Below are positions 19,210 through 28,176 of a stretch of 64,000 nucleotides of DNA, one piece after another. The notes below the pieces were generated by a model. It was not told the DNA's origin, did no database searches, and worked only from the letters and a program-made list of their open reading frames with translations. Position 1 is the stretch's first letter, and each line of letters begins with the position of its first letter. The position numbers and the translations under genes are program-made. This DNA is from Ureibacillus xyleni. GTDB lineage: Bacteria; Bacillota; Bacilli; Bacillales_A; Planococcaceae. The DNA lies in contig NZ_OBMQ01000010.1 in NCBI RefSeq assembly GCF_900217795.1, forward strand, positions 62,001 to 126,000. Direction: 5' to 3'.

Positions 19210-20697
19210 ATGTCAGATTACGGATTTCAGCTTTTAGCGATCGTAATTTATATGGTAGCTATGATAGTTATTGGTTGGTATGCCTATAAAAGAACAACAA
19301 ACCTAAATGATTACATGTTAGGTGGTCGTGATTTAGGGCCAGCTGTTACAGCATTAAGTGCTGGTGCTGCAGATATGTCCGGTTGGTTACTAATGGGACT
19401 ACCTGGTGCTATTTATGCAGCAGGGTTAGTTGAAGCATGGATTGCAATTGGATTAACAGTAGGAGCATGGCTTAACTGGTTACTTGTTGCACCGCGCTTA
19501 CGTGTATATACACAAGTTTCAAAGAACTCAATCACAATTCCAAGTTTCTTAGATAACCGTCTAAGAGATAATACAAAATTAATTCGTATTCTTTCTGGAA
19601 TCGTAATTTTAGTATTCTTTACTTTCTATGTATCTTCAGGAATGGTATCAGGTGGTAAATTCTTCGAGAGTTCATTTGGTTTTGATTATCACACTGGTTT
19701 ATTAGTTGTAGCAATTGTAACAGTAGGTTATACATTATTTGGTGGATTCTTAGCTGTTAGTTACACAGACTTTTTACAAGGTTTAATCATGTTCTTAGCT
19801 TTAGTATTAGTACCGGCAATTGGTATCTTCTTTACTGGTGGTATTGGGGAAACAATTGATTCTATTAAAGCAGTAAGCCCAGAACATTTTAGTTTATTTG
19901 CTTCAACGGCAACTGTTGCTGGTGTTGTATCATCTGTTGCTTGGGGTCTAGGGTACTTTGGACAACCTCATATTATTGTTCGTTTTATGGCGATTAAATC
20001 TGTTCAAGAAACAAAGCAAGCTCGTCGTATTGGTATTGGTTGGATGATTTTAAGTTTAATTGGTGCAATGGGTACAGCATTAGTTGGTCTTGCATATTTC
20101 CAACAAACAGGTAAAACAATTGAAGACCCAGAAACAATCTTCATCGTTATGGGACAAATTTTATTCCATCCGTTTATTGCGGGAATTATGTTAGCAGCAA
20201 TTTTAGCAGCTGTAATGAGTACAATCTCTTCACAATTAATCGTTACTTCATCTGCGTTAATTGAAGATATGTATAAAGCATTATTTAAAAAAGATGCGTC
20301 AGATAAACATTATGTATTTGCTGGTCGTATTGCTGTTTTAGTTGTTGCCGTTATCGCAGCAATTTTAGGTTGGAACCCAGATAGTTCAATTCTAGATTTA
20401 GTTGGATTTGCTTGGGCAGGTTTTGGTGCTGCATTTGGTCCTACAATTTTACTTGCTTTGTACTGGAGAAAGTTAACAAATGTAGGTGCACTAGCTGGTA
20501 TGTTAGCAGGTGCAGTTGTTGCCTTCGTTTGGGGACAAAGTGAAGCATTATCAGGAATGTTATATGAAATTGTTCCAGGTTTCTTAATTAACCTAGTGAT
20601 CACTGTAGTTGTAAGTTTAATTACATTTAAACCGAATAAAGAAATTGAAGAAGAATTTAATGAAACATTAAGTCTTCTAAAATCAGAATCGAAATAA
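19210..20697 (+). CDS. putP: Sodium/proline symporter PutP
   Basis: A 495-residue sodium:solute symporter with about 13 helices. It opens with the family pattern AYKRTTNLNDYMLGGRDLGP and AGAADMSGWLLMGLPGAIY, which carries the sodium/proline site. WGLGYFGQPHIIVRFMAI is the diagnostic PutP/OpuE segment. It imports proline for nutrition or osmoprotection; no put catabolic gene is adjacent, so an OpuE-like osmotic role is equally possible. AAGGGGG precedes the ATG, and a terminator follows. Confidence 0.94.
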   Translation: MSDYGFQLLAIVIYMVAMIVIGWYAYKRTTNLNDYMLGGRDLGPAVTALSAGAADMSGWLLMGLPGAIYAAGLVEAWIAIGLTVGAWLNWLLVAPRLRVYTQVSKNSITIPSFLDNRLRDNTKLIRILSGIVILVFFTFYVSSGMVSGGKFFESSFGFDYHTGLLVVAIVTVGYTLFGGFLAVSYTDFLQGLIMFLALVLVPAIGIFFTGGIGETIDSIKAVSPEHFSLFASTATVAGVVSSVAWGLGYFGQPHIIVRFMAIKSVQETKQARRIGIGWMILSLIGAMGTALVGLAYFQQTGKTIEDPETIFIVMGQILFHPFIAGIMLAAILAAVMSTISSQLIVTSSALIEDMYKALFKKDASDKHYVFAGRIAVLVVAVIAAILGWNPDSSILDLVGFAWAGFGAAFGPTILLALYWRKLTNVGALAGMLAGAVVAFVWGQSEALSGMLYEIVPGFLINLVITVVVSLITFKPNKEIEEEFNETLSLLKSESK

Positions 20698-20708
20698 ATA
20701 TACACCTG

Positions 20709-20748
20709 AGACTCTTAAAGCATTTTGTTTTAAGGGTCTTTATTTTTG
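20709..20748 (+). terminator. Intrinsic terminator after putP
   Basis: The stem AGACTCTTAAA / TTTAAGGGTCT is followed by TTTATTTTTG. Confidence 0.8.
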
Positions 20749-20812
20749 TTTGTGAGGATATAATATATGGTACGATATTTTAAATGGACCCTATAACGAG
20801 GGAGGAATTATA

Positions 20813-22099
20813 TTGAGCAATATGAAAGATATCGAAGTAATTATCGAAAAAGCCATTTTAGTAGGAGTGAACTTAGTAAACGATCCTAATTTTGATTATT
20901 CCATGGAAGAATTAGCGAGTTTAGCTGAGGCTCTGGAAGTTGAAGTTGTTGGACAAGTAACACAAAACTTGGAACGAGTAAACCCTTCCCATTATGTAGG
21001 AACTGGTAAAATTGAAGAAATTAAAAACTATATTGATGAAATTGAAGCTAATCTCGTAATTTTCAATGATGAGCTGTCACCTTCACAAATCCGAAATCTT
21101 GAACATGATTTAGAATGTAAAGTGATTGACCGTACGATGCTCATATTAGATATTTTTGATCGACGTGCTAATACACGTGAAGCGAAAATGCAAGTAGAGT
21201 TAGCTCAATTACAATACATGCTACCTCGATTAGTTGGTTTGCATGCATCCCTTTCTCGTCAAGGTGGTGGCACTGGTGGAGGATTTAGAAACCGTGGTGC
21301 TGGGGAAACTAAGTTAGAACTAGACCGTCGTAAAATTGAAGATCAAATTGCTAGGCTTCGAAAAGAGCTAGAAGGTGTAAAAGAACAACGAGAGACTCAG
21401 CGCAAAAAAAGGCGTAAAAATGAACTGCCTGTTGTGTCCCTTGTAGGTTATACGAATGCTGGAAAATCAACAATTATGAATCGCATCTTGCGTAAAATTG
21501 GACAAGAGGATAATAAAAAAGTGTTTGAAAAAAACATGCTTTTTGCAACACTTGATACATCCGTTCGAAATATTGAATTGGCAGATAAAAAAACCTTCCT
21601 TTTAACAGATACTGTAGGTTTTGTAAGCAAACTACCTCACCATTTAGTAAAGGCATTCCGCTCTACCTTGGAAGAAGCTAAAAATGCTGACCTGTTGCTT
21701 CATGTTGTAGATGTATCAAATGAACAATACCGTTTTATGATGGATGTAACAAATAAAACGTTAGCGGAAGTTGACATTGAAGGAATTCCTACCATATATA
21801 TTTATAACAAATCAGACCTAGCGAATGTAAAATATCCATTAGTAAGTGGCGACAATATCTGGTTATCAGCTGAAGAAGGTGCGGGATTGGATGAGTTGAT
21901 TGATATGATTCGTCAGCACATTTTTTCCAACTATGTAACTTGTGAAATGCTAATTCCATTTGATAAAGGAGATATCGTTTCGTATCTAAATGGAAATGCC
22001 TTAGTTAAAAATACTGAATATGAAGAAAATGGGACTAAGCTATTTGTAGAATTAAAAGAAGTTGATTACAAAAAATATGAACAGTATGTAATAAAATAA
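20813..22099 (+). CDS. hflX: Ribosome-associated GTPase HflX
   Basis: A 428-residue GTPase that splits stalled or heat-damaged 70S ribosomes. The HflX N-terminal domain has the glycine-rich loop GGGTGGGFRNRGAGETKLEL. It is followed by a coiled coil and a G domain with P-loop GYTNAGKST, G3 DTVGFVSKLP and G4 NKSD. All key motifs are intact. I keep the TTG at 20813 because GGGAGGAA is correctly spaced for it; the ATG at 20822 is too far away. A hairpin terminator follows. Confidence 0.94.
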   Translation: MSNMKDIEVIIEKAILVGVNLVNDPNFDYSMEELASLAEALEVEVVGQVTQNLERVNPSHYVGTGKIEEIKNYIDEIEANLVIFNDELSPSQIRNLEHDLECKVIDRTMLILDIFDRRANTREAKMQVELAQLQYMLPRLVGLHASLSRQGGGTGGGFRNRGAGETKLELDRRKIEDQIARLRKELEGVKEQRETQRKKRRKNELPVVSLVGYTNAGKSTIMNRILRKIGQEDNKKVFEKNMLFATLDTSVRNIELADKKTFLLTDTVGFVSKLPHHLVKAFRSTLEEAKNADLLLHVVDVSNEQYRFMMDVTNKTLAEVDIEGIPTIYIYNKSDLANVKYPLVSGDNIWLSAEEGAGLDELIDMIRQHIFSNYVTCEMLIPFDKGDIVSYLNGNALVKNTEYEENGTKLFVELKEVDYKKYEQYVIK

Positions 22100-22107
22100 A
22101 ACAAAAA

Positions 22108-22140
22108 GGTAACGATATAATGTCGTTATCTTTTTTTATT
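22108..22140 (+). terminator. Intrinsic terminator after hflX
   Basis: The stem GGTAACGA / TCGTTATC, with one G-U pair, is followed by TTTTTTTATT. Confidence 0.85.
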
Positions 22141-22280
22141 TTAAAATTATTATACCGATATAAATATTGATATGATAGGATTCGTTTAAATATTAATGAA
22201 AATATAGAAAAAAGATAAATTTCTAAATATTAATTAATATATTGAAAAAACTTTAAAAATACTTTATTGTTGTGAAGTGC

Positions 22281-22322
22281 AATTGTCAGACAACTGACTT
22301 CGTAATAAATTGTCTGAAAAAA
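22281..22322. promoter_or_regulatory. Two CodY-like boxes before the peptide transporter
   Basis: AATTGTCAGACAACT (22281-22295) and AATTGTCTGAAAAAA (22308-22322) each match 12 of 15 positions of the CodY motif AATTTTCWGAAAATT. Their centres are 27 bases apart. CodY represses peptide and amino-acid uptake genes when branched-chain amino acids and GTP are high. CodY control of POT carriers is known in Lactococcus (dtpT). The sites end 31 bases before the start codon. Confidence 0.6.
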
Positions 22323-22352
22323 TGAAAAAATATACAGGTAGGGTGTTTTTAT

Positions 22353-23840
22353 ATGCATAATAAAAGTGAGATAGTGAAATCCGTTCCTCAAAAGGGATTC
22401 TTCGGGCATCCTAAAGGCCTATTTACACTATTCTTTACTGAGTTCTGGGAGCGCTTTTCGTATTATGGTATGCGCGCCATTCTTATTTTCTATATGTACT
22501 ATGAGTTACATGAAGGCGGACTTGGTTTAGATCGAGGTACAGCCAATTCTATCATGGCCATTTACGGGTCATTAGTATATATGTCTGGTGTAATTGGCGG
22601 ATGGTTTGCTGACCGCTTATGGGGAACAAGAAGAGCCGTATTTTACGGTGGTATCTTAATTATGATTGGCCATATTGTATTAGCACTCCCACTAGGATTT
22701 ACGGGCTTGTTAATTTCAATGCTATTTATCATTATTGGGACAGGATTCTTAAAATCTAATGTATCTACAATTGTTGGGGATATGTATGCTGAAAATGATA
22801 ACCGTCGTGATTCAGGTTTCAGTATTTTCTATATGGGAATCAACATGGGTGCATTCATAGCACCATTTATCGTAGGAACAATTGGGGAAGACATTAGTTT
22901 CCATTTAGGTTTTGGTGTTGCTGCAATTGGTATGTTAATTGGATTAATTGTTTATTATGTGACACAGAAAAATAACTTAGGTTTAGCAGGACTTGATATT
23001 CCAAACCCAATGAATAAAGAAGAGAAAAAGAAAGCCATAAGAAATTTTGTGCTTGGAATTTTCGCAATTTTGGTAGTAGGGTTAATATTATACACAACAG
23101 ATAATTTAACGATGGCACTATTTAGTCTACTTATTACAACACTAGGTGTATTGATTCCGACGATTTTCTTCGTTGTGATGTATCGTAGTCCGAAAACAAA
23201 TAAAGAAGAAAAGTCGCGATTGCTTGCATATATCCCATTATTTATTGCAGCAGTTATGTTCTGGGCCATTCAAGAGCAAGGAGCGACGATTTTAGCAACT
23301 TATGCTGATACAAGAACAGATTTATCAGTTGGTAGTTTTGAACTGAAAGCTTCTTGGTTCCAATCACTTAATCCATTATTCATCATTATGTTTGCTCCAA
23401 TTTTTGCGTGGATGTGGCTTCGTCTTGGAGAAAAACAACCATCAACTCCTAAAAAGTTTGCGATTTCACTATTCTTTGCAGGTGCTTCCTTCTTAGTCAT
23501 GATTATCCCGGCAAAAATGTCGGGTGGTACTGAGCTTGTTAGTCCTTGGTGGTTAGTGCTTTCATTCTTCCTTGTTGTAGTTGGAGAGTTGTTATTATCT
23601 CCTGTAGGGTTATCTGCAACAACTAAATTAGCTCCGGCTGCATTTGCTGCGCAAACAATGTCTTTATGGTTCTTGACAAGTGCAGCCGCGCAAGCAATAA
23701 ATGCTCAGCTAGTTCGACTTTATGAGGCAGTTTCAGAAATTACGTATTTTGGTTCTTTGGGTATTATGTCTATTGTGCTAGGCGTTATTTTATTACTGTT
23801 AACACCAATTATTTCAAAAGCAATGCGTGGGGTTAACTAA
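22353..23840 (+). CDS. dtpT: Proton-dependent di/tripeptide transporter (POT family)
   Basis: A 495-residue POT/PTR carrier with about 14 helices. The proton-coupling EXXER motif is FTEFWERFSYYGMRAIL (Glu30, Glu33, Arg34). The PTR2 signature region follows (GVIGGWFADRLWGTRRA and FSIFYMGINMGAFIAPFI). It imports di- and tripeptides with protons, as DtpT and B. subtilis YclF do. AGGTAGGGTG precedes the ATG. Two CodY-like boxes upstream suggest repression in rich medium, and a strong terminator follows. Confidence 0.93.
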   Translation: MHNKSEIVKSVPQKGFFGHPKGLFTLFFTEFWERFSYYGMRAILIFYMYYELHEGGLGLDRGTANSIMAIYGSLVYMSGVIGGWFADRLWGTRRAVFYGGILIMIGHIVLALPLGFTGLLISMLFIIIGTGFLKSNVSTIVGDMYAENDNRRDSGFSIFYMGINMGAFIAPFIVGTIGEDISFHLGFGVAAIGMLIGLIVYYVTQKNNLGLAGLDIPNPMNKEEKKKAIRNFVLGIFAILVVGLILYTTDNLTMALFSLLITTLGVLIPTIFFVVMYRSPKTNKEEKSRLLAYIPLFIAAVMFWAIQEQGATILATYADTRTDLSVGSFELKASWFQSLNPLFIIMFAPIFAWMWLRLGEKQPSTPKKFAISLFFAGASFLVMIIPAKMSGGTELVSPWWLVLSFFLVVVGELLLSPVGLSATTKLAPAAFAAQTMSLWFLTSAAAQAINAQLVRLYEAVSEITYFGSLGIMSIVLGVILLLLTPIISKAMRGVN

Positions 23841-23847
23841 CTAGTTG

Positions 23848-23890
23848 TTGTCCGAAATGTGATTACTATTTACATTTCGGACAATTTTTT
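23848..23890 (+). terminator. Intrinsic terminator after the peptide transporter
   Basis: A perfect 13-bp stem (TTGTCCGAAATGT and its complement) is followed by seven T. Confidence 0.95.
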
Positions 23891-23996
23891 TATGTAAATA
23901 GATGCAATTTTTTAAGTTTATACAAAAACATGGCACCTAAACGATTACTTATCCGTTATTTAATGGTACCCTTATTTAGAAAGGACGGGATATGTA

Positions 23997-24860
23997 GTGA
24001 AAAAATGGGGATTAGCTTTCTTAACATCTTTAGTAATGTTCTTACTAGCGGCATGTGCAGATACTGCAGAGCCGAAAACAGGAACTAAAGAAGAAAGCAA
24101 AAGTGAATTGACTTTACAAGAAGTATATGAGAAAGCTATTGAACGACAGAATACGTTAGAAAGTGTTAGTGCAGATATGAAAATGAACCAAACGCTTGTA
24201 TTCGGTTCTGGTGAAGAGAAATTTGAAATGGGAACAAAAAGTAATATGAAAATGGACATGATTGTAGATCCATTATCAATGTATATGGATGGCACAATGA
24301 CGATGGCCGATCCCGAATCAGGTGAAGACATTAATGTAGATATGGAAATGTACATGTCAGATCAAGGGCTATTTATGCAAGACTCTGAATCAAAACAATG
24401 GATGAAGCTTCCATCTGAACAATTTGATATGGTGATGGGACAAACAGCAAGCCAAGCAAACGCAGCAGAGCAATTAGAAGCTTTAAAAGCATTTATTGAT
24501 GATTTCAAATTTGAACAAACAGATTCTGAGTATGTTTTAACTTTAAGTGCTGCAAGTGATAAGTTTAAACAATATATGTTAGAGCAAATGCAATTAAATC
24601 AAATGTTAGGTATTCCCGAAGCCGATCAACAAATGATTGAAAATATGTCATTTGATAAAATCAATTACACGATTAACATTAATAAAGAAAATTTTGATAT
24701 TCTTTCAATGGATATGGTAGTAAATATGGGTATTGGTGTTGAAGGTGAAGAAATATCCATGGCAATGGACACAAATATTTTATTTAATAACTATAATGGC
24801 GTGAAAAATATAACGGTTCCACAAGACGTGATTGATAAGGCAGTTGAAGTTGAATATTAG
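23997..24860 (+). CDS. Secreted lipoprotein, DUF6612-like
   Basis: A 287-residue protein with a lipoprotein signal peptide (hydrophobic 4-18, lipobox LAAC with Cys20), then a Thr/Lys/Glu linker. The beta-rich body has repeated Met-rich strands (MKMNQTLVFGSGEEKFEMGT, and repeated MDM/MEM patterns). It resembles the DUF6612 lipoproteins common in Bacillales, whose fold is related to lipid-binding LolA/LppX-like proteins; the function is not known. It starts at GTG, with AAAGGACGGGA upstream. It lies between terminators, so it is its own unit. Confidence 0.75.
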   Translation: MKKWGLAFLTSLVMFLLAACADTAEPKTGTKEESKSELTLQEVYEKAIERQNTLESVSADMKMNQTLVFGSGEEKFEMGTKSNMKMDMIVDPLSMYMDGTMTMADPESGEDINVDMEMYMSDQGLFMQDSESKQWMKLPSEQFDMVMGQTASQANAAEQLEALKAFIDDFKFEQTDSEYVLTLSAASDKFKQYMLEQMQLNQMLGIPEADQQMIENMSFDKINYTININKENFDILSMDMVVNMGIGVEGEEISMAMDTNILFNNYNGVKNITVPQDVIDKAVEVEY

Positions 24861-24866
24861 TACAAG

Positions 24867-24900
24867 ATTCCCAGTGATTTAGGTCATTGGGAATTTTTTT
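24867..24900 (+). terminator. Intrinsic terminator after the lipoprotein gene
   Basis: The stem ATTCCCAGTGA / TCATTGGGAAT, with a 6-nt loop, is followed by seven T. Confidence 0.9.
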
Positions 24901-24988
24901 ATTGCGCAACAAAGTAGTTAGAGGAATTAATTAGAATATGGACAAATATTTTATACATTAGTTTGTGATAAATGTTCTCATTTAGTTG

Positions 24989-25045
24989 TTGGACTGCTTA
25001 TAGACGTATGTTATAATAAAAATGTAATGAATGATAATCATTTTC
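24989..25045 (+). promoter_or_regulatory. Promoter and Fur box of yclNOP
   Basis: TTGGAC (24989-24994), a 17-base spacer and TATAAT (25012-25017) form a sigma-A promoter. The perfect palindrome AATGAT-A-ATCATT (25030-25042) sits a few bases after the expected start point and is the core of a Fur box. Iron-loaded Fur bound there would block transcription. Confidence 0.85.
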
Positions 25046-25088
25046 AACATTCTATTATTATATAAATAAAATATTATTGGGGATAAAA

Positions 25089-26042
25089 ATGAGACTTTGG
25101 ATTTTAATTGTAGCGGCAGTTATATTATCAAGCATATCATTGTTCCTTGGTGCAACGGATATTTCACCAATGGACCTACTAGATTTTAATTCTGACGAAG
25201 CAGAGATTTTTTACATTAGTCGAATCCCTCGTTTAGCAGCAATCATACTAGCAGGTATGGGGATGAGTATTGCAGGGTTAATTATGCAAAGTTTAAGTAG
25301 AAACAAATTCGTATCCCCTACAACAGCAGGTACCTTAGATGCTGCAAAACTTGGAATATTATTATCAATGCTTTTTTTCACAAGTGCAACCTATACACAG
25401 CAAATTATTTTTAGTTTTGCGTTTGCTTTAATAGGGACACTTGTATTTATGCAAATTTTAAACCGTATTAAGTTTAAGGATGCAATTTTTATCCCATTAA
25501 TCGGTATTATGTATGGGAATATTTTATCGTCAATCACAGTATTTTTTGCGTATGAAAATGATCTTTTGCAAAATATCGATGCATGGCTTATGGGTGATTT
25601 CTCACTAATAATCAAAGGTCGTTATGAGCTATTATATGTGAGTATTCCAGTATTACTTATTGCGTACATATATGCGAATCGTTTTACAGTAGCTGGTATG
25701 GGTGAAGACTTCGCAAAAAACTTAGGAGTTCGTTATAAGTTTGTGTTGAACTTAGGACTAGTGTTAGTAGCGTTAATTTCAACAACAGTTGTGCTGACAG
25801 TAGGGGTTATTCCATTTTTAGGACTTATTGTGCCGAATCTTGTTTCAATTTTTAAAGGAGACAATTTAGCGAAGACGTTACCACATACAGCAGTATTAGG
25901 TATTGTATTTTTACTAGCTTGTGACATTCTTGGACGTCTCATCATTTATCCATATGAAATTCCAATTAATCTAACAGTGGGAGTAATCGGTAGTGCGATC
26001 TTCTTAATCATGTTGTTTAGGGGGAGAGCATATGCGAAATAG
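25089..26042 (+). CDS. yclN: Petrobactin-type siderophore ABC permease YclN
   Basis: A 317-residue FecCD-type permease with about nine helices. SRNKFVSPTTAGTLDAAKLG and the conserved cytoplasmic loop GMGEDFAKNLGVRYK, which couples to the ATPase, match B. subtilis YclN closely. YclNOPQ imports Fe-petrobactin and its precursors. I place the start at ATG 25089, with GGGG six bases upstream, over the TTG at 25077. Its stop overlaps the start of yclO by 11 bases. It lies behind a Fur-controlled promoter. Confidence 0.92.
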   Translation: MRLWILIVAAVILSSISLFLGATDISPMDLLDFNSDEAEIFYISRIPRLAAIILAGMGMSIAGLIMQSLSRNKFVSPTTAGTLDAAKLGILLSMLFFTSATYTQQIIFSFAFALIGTLVFMQILNRIKFKDAIFIPLIGIMYGNILSSITVFFAYENDLLQNIDAWLMGDFSLIIKGRYELLYVSIPVLLIAYIYANRFTVAGMGEDFAKNLGVRYKFVLNLGLVLVALISTTVVLTVGVIPFLGLIVPNLVSIFKGDNLAKTLPHTAVLGIVFLLACDILGRLIIYPYEIPINLTVGVIGSAIFLIMLFRGRAYAK

Positions 26043-26985
26043 TACAAAGTTATTAATATTAGCAGCAATCGCATTAATTTTTGTGTTGCTATATGCATTC
26101 TACGATATTAAGGGTGGCTTTAGCTATGCATTCCCTAGAAGGTTAATAAAAATTTTAGCGATGTCTATAACGGGTGTGGCAATAGCCTATTCCACAGTAG
26201 TATTCCAAACCATTACTCATAACCGTATTCTAACACCCTCTGTAATGGGATTAGATTCTATGTATATGGTTGTTCAAACATTTATTTACTTTTTCCTAGG
26301 ATCAACATCGATTTTAGTCATCAATAAATTTTTGAATTTTGGATTATCGATTGTTGCAATGGTTTTATTTGCGCTTATTTTATATCGTTTTTTATTTAGA
26401 GCTGATAAATTCCCGATTTACTTTTTATTACTTGTAGGGATGATTATTGGTACCTTGCTTGGAAGTGCAACTACCTTCCTACAAGTACTAATTGATCCAA
26501 ACGAATATTTAAATTTACAAAGTAAAATGTTCGCTAGTTTCTCAAAAGTAAATGCGGATTTAATTTGGATTGCTTTAGCAATATTAATTGTAGCCTTTAT
26601 ATATGGATTTAAAATTATGAGCCAGCTAGATGTTATGTCGCTTGGTCGTGAAAACGCCATTAATCTAGGTGTTAATTACGATAAACTTGTTATGAACGTA
26701 CTGGTATTATCATCTATTTTAATTGCAACATCCACTGCTTTAGTGGGACCAATCACTTTCTTCGGTTTAATTGTTGCCAACCTGTCGTACCAATTTTTAA
26801 TAACGTATAAGCATTCAGTTCTAATCTTTGGTGCTAGTTTAATAAGTATTATTGCACTAGTTGGTGGACAGTTCATTATTGAACATCTGTTTGAGCTCTC
26901 CACAACGTTAAGTGTAATTATCAATTTTGTCGGTGGAATTTACTTTATTTATTTATTATTAAGAGAGAGTAGGTCTGCAGGATGA
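26032..26985 (+). CDS. yclO: Petrobactin-type siderophore ABC permease YclO
   Basis: A 317-residue FecCD permease and the partner of YclN. It has about nine helices; NRILTPSVMGLDSMYMVVQT follows the first pair, and the coupling loop is SLGRENAINLGVNYDK. The start overlaps yclN by 11 bases and the end overlaps yclP by 4, so translation of the three is coupled. The two permeases form the heterodimeric membrane channel. Confidence 0.92.
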   Translation: MRNSTKLLILAAIALIFVLLYAFYDIKGGFSYAFPRRLIKILAMSITGVAIAYSTVVFQTITHNRILTPSVMGLDSMYMVVQTFIYFFLGSTSILVINKFLNFGLSIVAMVLFALILYRFLFRADKFPIYFLLLVGMIIGTLLGSATTFLQVLIDPNEYLNLQSKMFASFSKVNADLIWIALAILIVAFIYGFKIMSQLDVMSLGRENAINLGVNYDKLVMNVLVLSSILIATSTALVGPITFFGLIVANLSYQFLITYKHSVLIFGASLISIIALVGGQFIIEHLFELSTTLSVIINFVGGIYFIYLLLRESRSAG

Positions 26986-27746
26986 TTCAAGTAAAAGAAT
27001 TAAGTAAGTTTTTTGGAAAGAAACCTGTAGTTGATAATGTATCGGTTACCATTGAAACCGGGAAAATCACTTCTTTTATTGGTCCGAATGGGGCAGGGAA
27101 GTCAACACTACTTTCAATGGTGAGTCGTTTGTTAAACGCGGATACAGGGGAAGTCTTATTAGATACAAATGACATTAAACGCATTAAGTCAGATGAGTTT
27201 GCTAAACGTGTATCCATATTAAAACAATCAAACTTTATGAATGTTCGTTTAACTATACGTGAACTTGTTTCATTTGGCCGATATCCATATTCTAAAGGTC
27301 GCTTAAATGAAGAAGACATAAAATTTGTAGACAAAGCATTAGAATATATGAATTTATCAGATCTTCAACATAGTTTTTTAGATGAATTATCTGGTGGTCA
27401 ACGTCAACGGGCATTTATTGCTATGGTTATTGCACAAGATACGGACTATGTATTATTAGATGAACCGTTGAATAATTTAGATATGAAGCACTCTGTTCAA
27501 ATTATGAAAATCCTACGTAAACTTGTTGATGAGCTTGGAAAAACAGTAATTATCGTACTTCATGATATTAATTTTGCATCTGTGTATTCAGATCGCATTG
27601 TCGCTTTGAAAGATGGCCGAGTGATTAAAGATGGTCCAACCAACGAAATTATTAATTCAGAAGCATTAAAACAAATTTATGATATGGATATCCCTGTCCA
27701 AGAGCAAAACGGTTGCCGTATTTGTGTATATTTTAATTCACATTGA
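26982..27746 (+). CDS. yclP: Petrobactin-type siderophore ABC ATPase YclP
   Basis: A 254-residue ABC ATPase. Walker A is GPNGAGKST (residues 34-42), the signature LSGGQRQR is near 135, Walker B is YVLLDEP near 158, and the H-loop is VLHDINFA. All are intact. The C-terminus ends CRICVYFNSH, the usual short tail of this subfamily. It overlaps yclO by 4 bases and is followed by a strong terminator, so the binding-protein gene yclQ is on a separate transcript. Confidence 0.93.
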   Translation: MIQVKELSKFFGKKPVVDNVSVTIETGKITSFIGPNGAGKSTLLSMVSRLLNADTGEVLLDTNDIKRIKSDEFAKRVSILKQSNFMNVRLTIRELVSFGRYPYSKGRLNEEDIKFVDKALEYMNLSDLQHSFLDELSGGQRQRAFIAMVIAQDTDYVLLDEPLNNLDMKHSVQIMKILRKLVDELGKTVIIVLHDINFASVYSDRIVALKDGRVIKDGPTNEIINSEALKQIYDMDIPVQEQNGCRICVYFNSH

Positions 27747-27753
27747 TATTTTT

Positions 27754-27807
27754 AAATGATTTAGGAAAGCATATATTTAAGATATTGCTTTTCTAAATCA
27801 TTTTTTT
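27754..27807 (+). terminator. Strong terminator between yclP and yclQ
   Basis: A long near-perfect hairpin (AAATGATTTAGGAAAGCA with its complement near 27784-27803) is followed by seven T. It separates yclNOP from yclQ. Confidence 0.93.
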
Positions 27808-28094
27808 GTGCATTGGTTTAGGCAAAGTTGGAGTAAAGTAGCTATTTAGTTTAACCAAATCCTTTCTTAAGCGCTAGTTGTAAAGATGACAGCTAAGGGT
27901 TGATGAAAAATTGGGGGAAATCGCCTCAAGAACCATAACGTATGATGAATACCAAAAACAACGGGAGAAATCGGTGGAAATGCCTTTCATAGTTTCAAAA
28001 CAGCAAGAGAAACCGCATCAAGTGACCTTAAGCCCGAACAGTGTGAGAGAATACAGTTCAATTAGATTACGATCGAAAAAAATTTAAAAACCCG
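27808..28094. other. Intergenic stretch inside the ycl cluster, possible gene remnant
   Basis: About 290 bases without a recognised gene. An open frame runs from 27890 to 28087 with no ATG or clear ribosome site; the only start is a TTG at 27911 (58 codons). Its product is hydrophilic (ITYDEYQKQREKS...QVTLSPNSVREYSSIRLR), and local base composition is less AT-rich than the surroundings. It could be the eroded tail of a mobile or foreign gene, but I recognise no family. In B. subtilis, yclP and yclQ are nearly contiguous, so this insert is extra. Confidence 0.3.
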
Positions 28095-28148
28095 TTGACA
28101 GAAAATAAAAATAAGATATAATTCTATTTAGTTGATAATGATTATCAA
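28095..28148 (+). promoter_or_regulatory. Promoter and Fur box of yclQ
   Basis: TTGACA (28095-28100), a 16-base spacer and TATAAT (28117-28122) form a near-consensus sigma-A promoter. The perfect palindrome TTGATAAT-G-ATTATCAA (28132-28148) overlaps the initial transcribed region and is an excellent Fur box. A strong promoter of its own fits the need for more binding protein than permease. Confidence 0.92.
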
Positions 28149-28176
28149 TATCGAAATGACAGGAGAGAAGAGTTAA

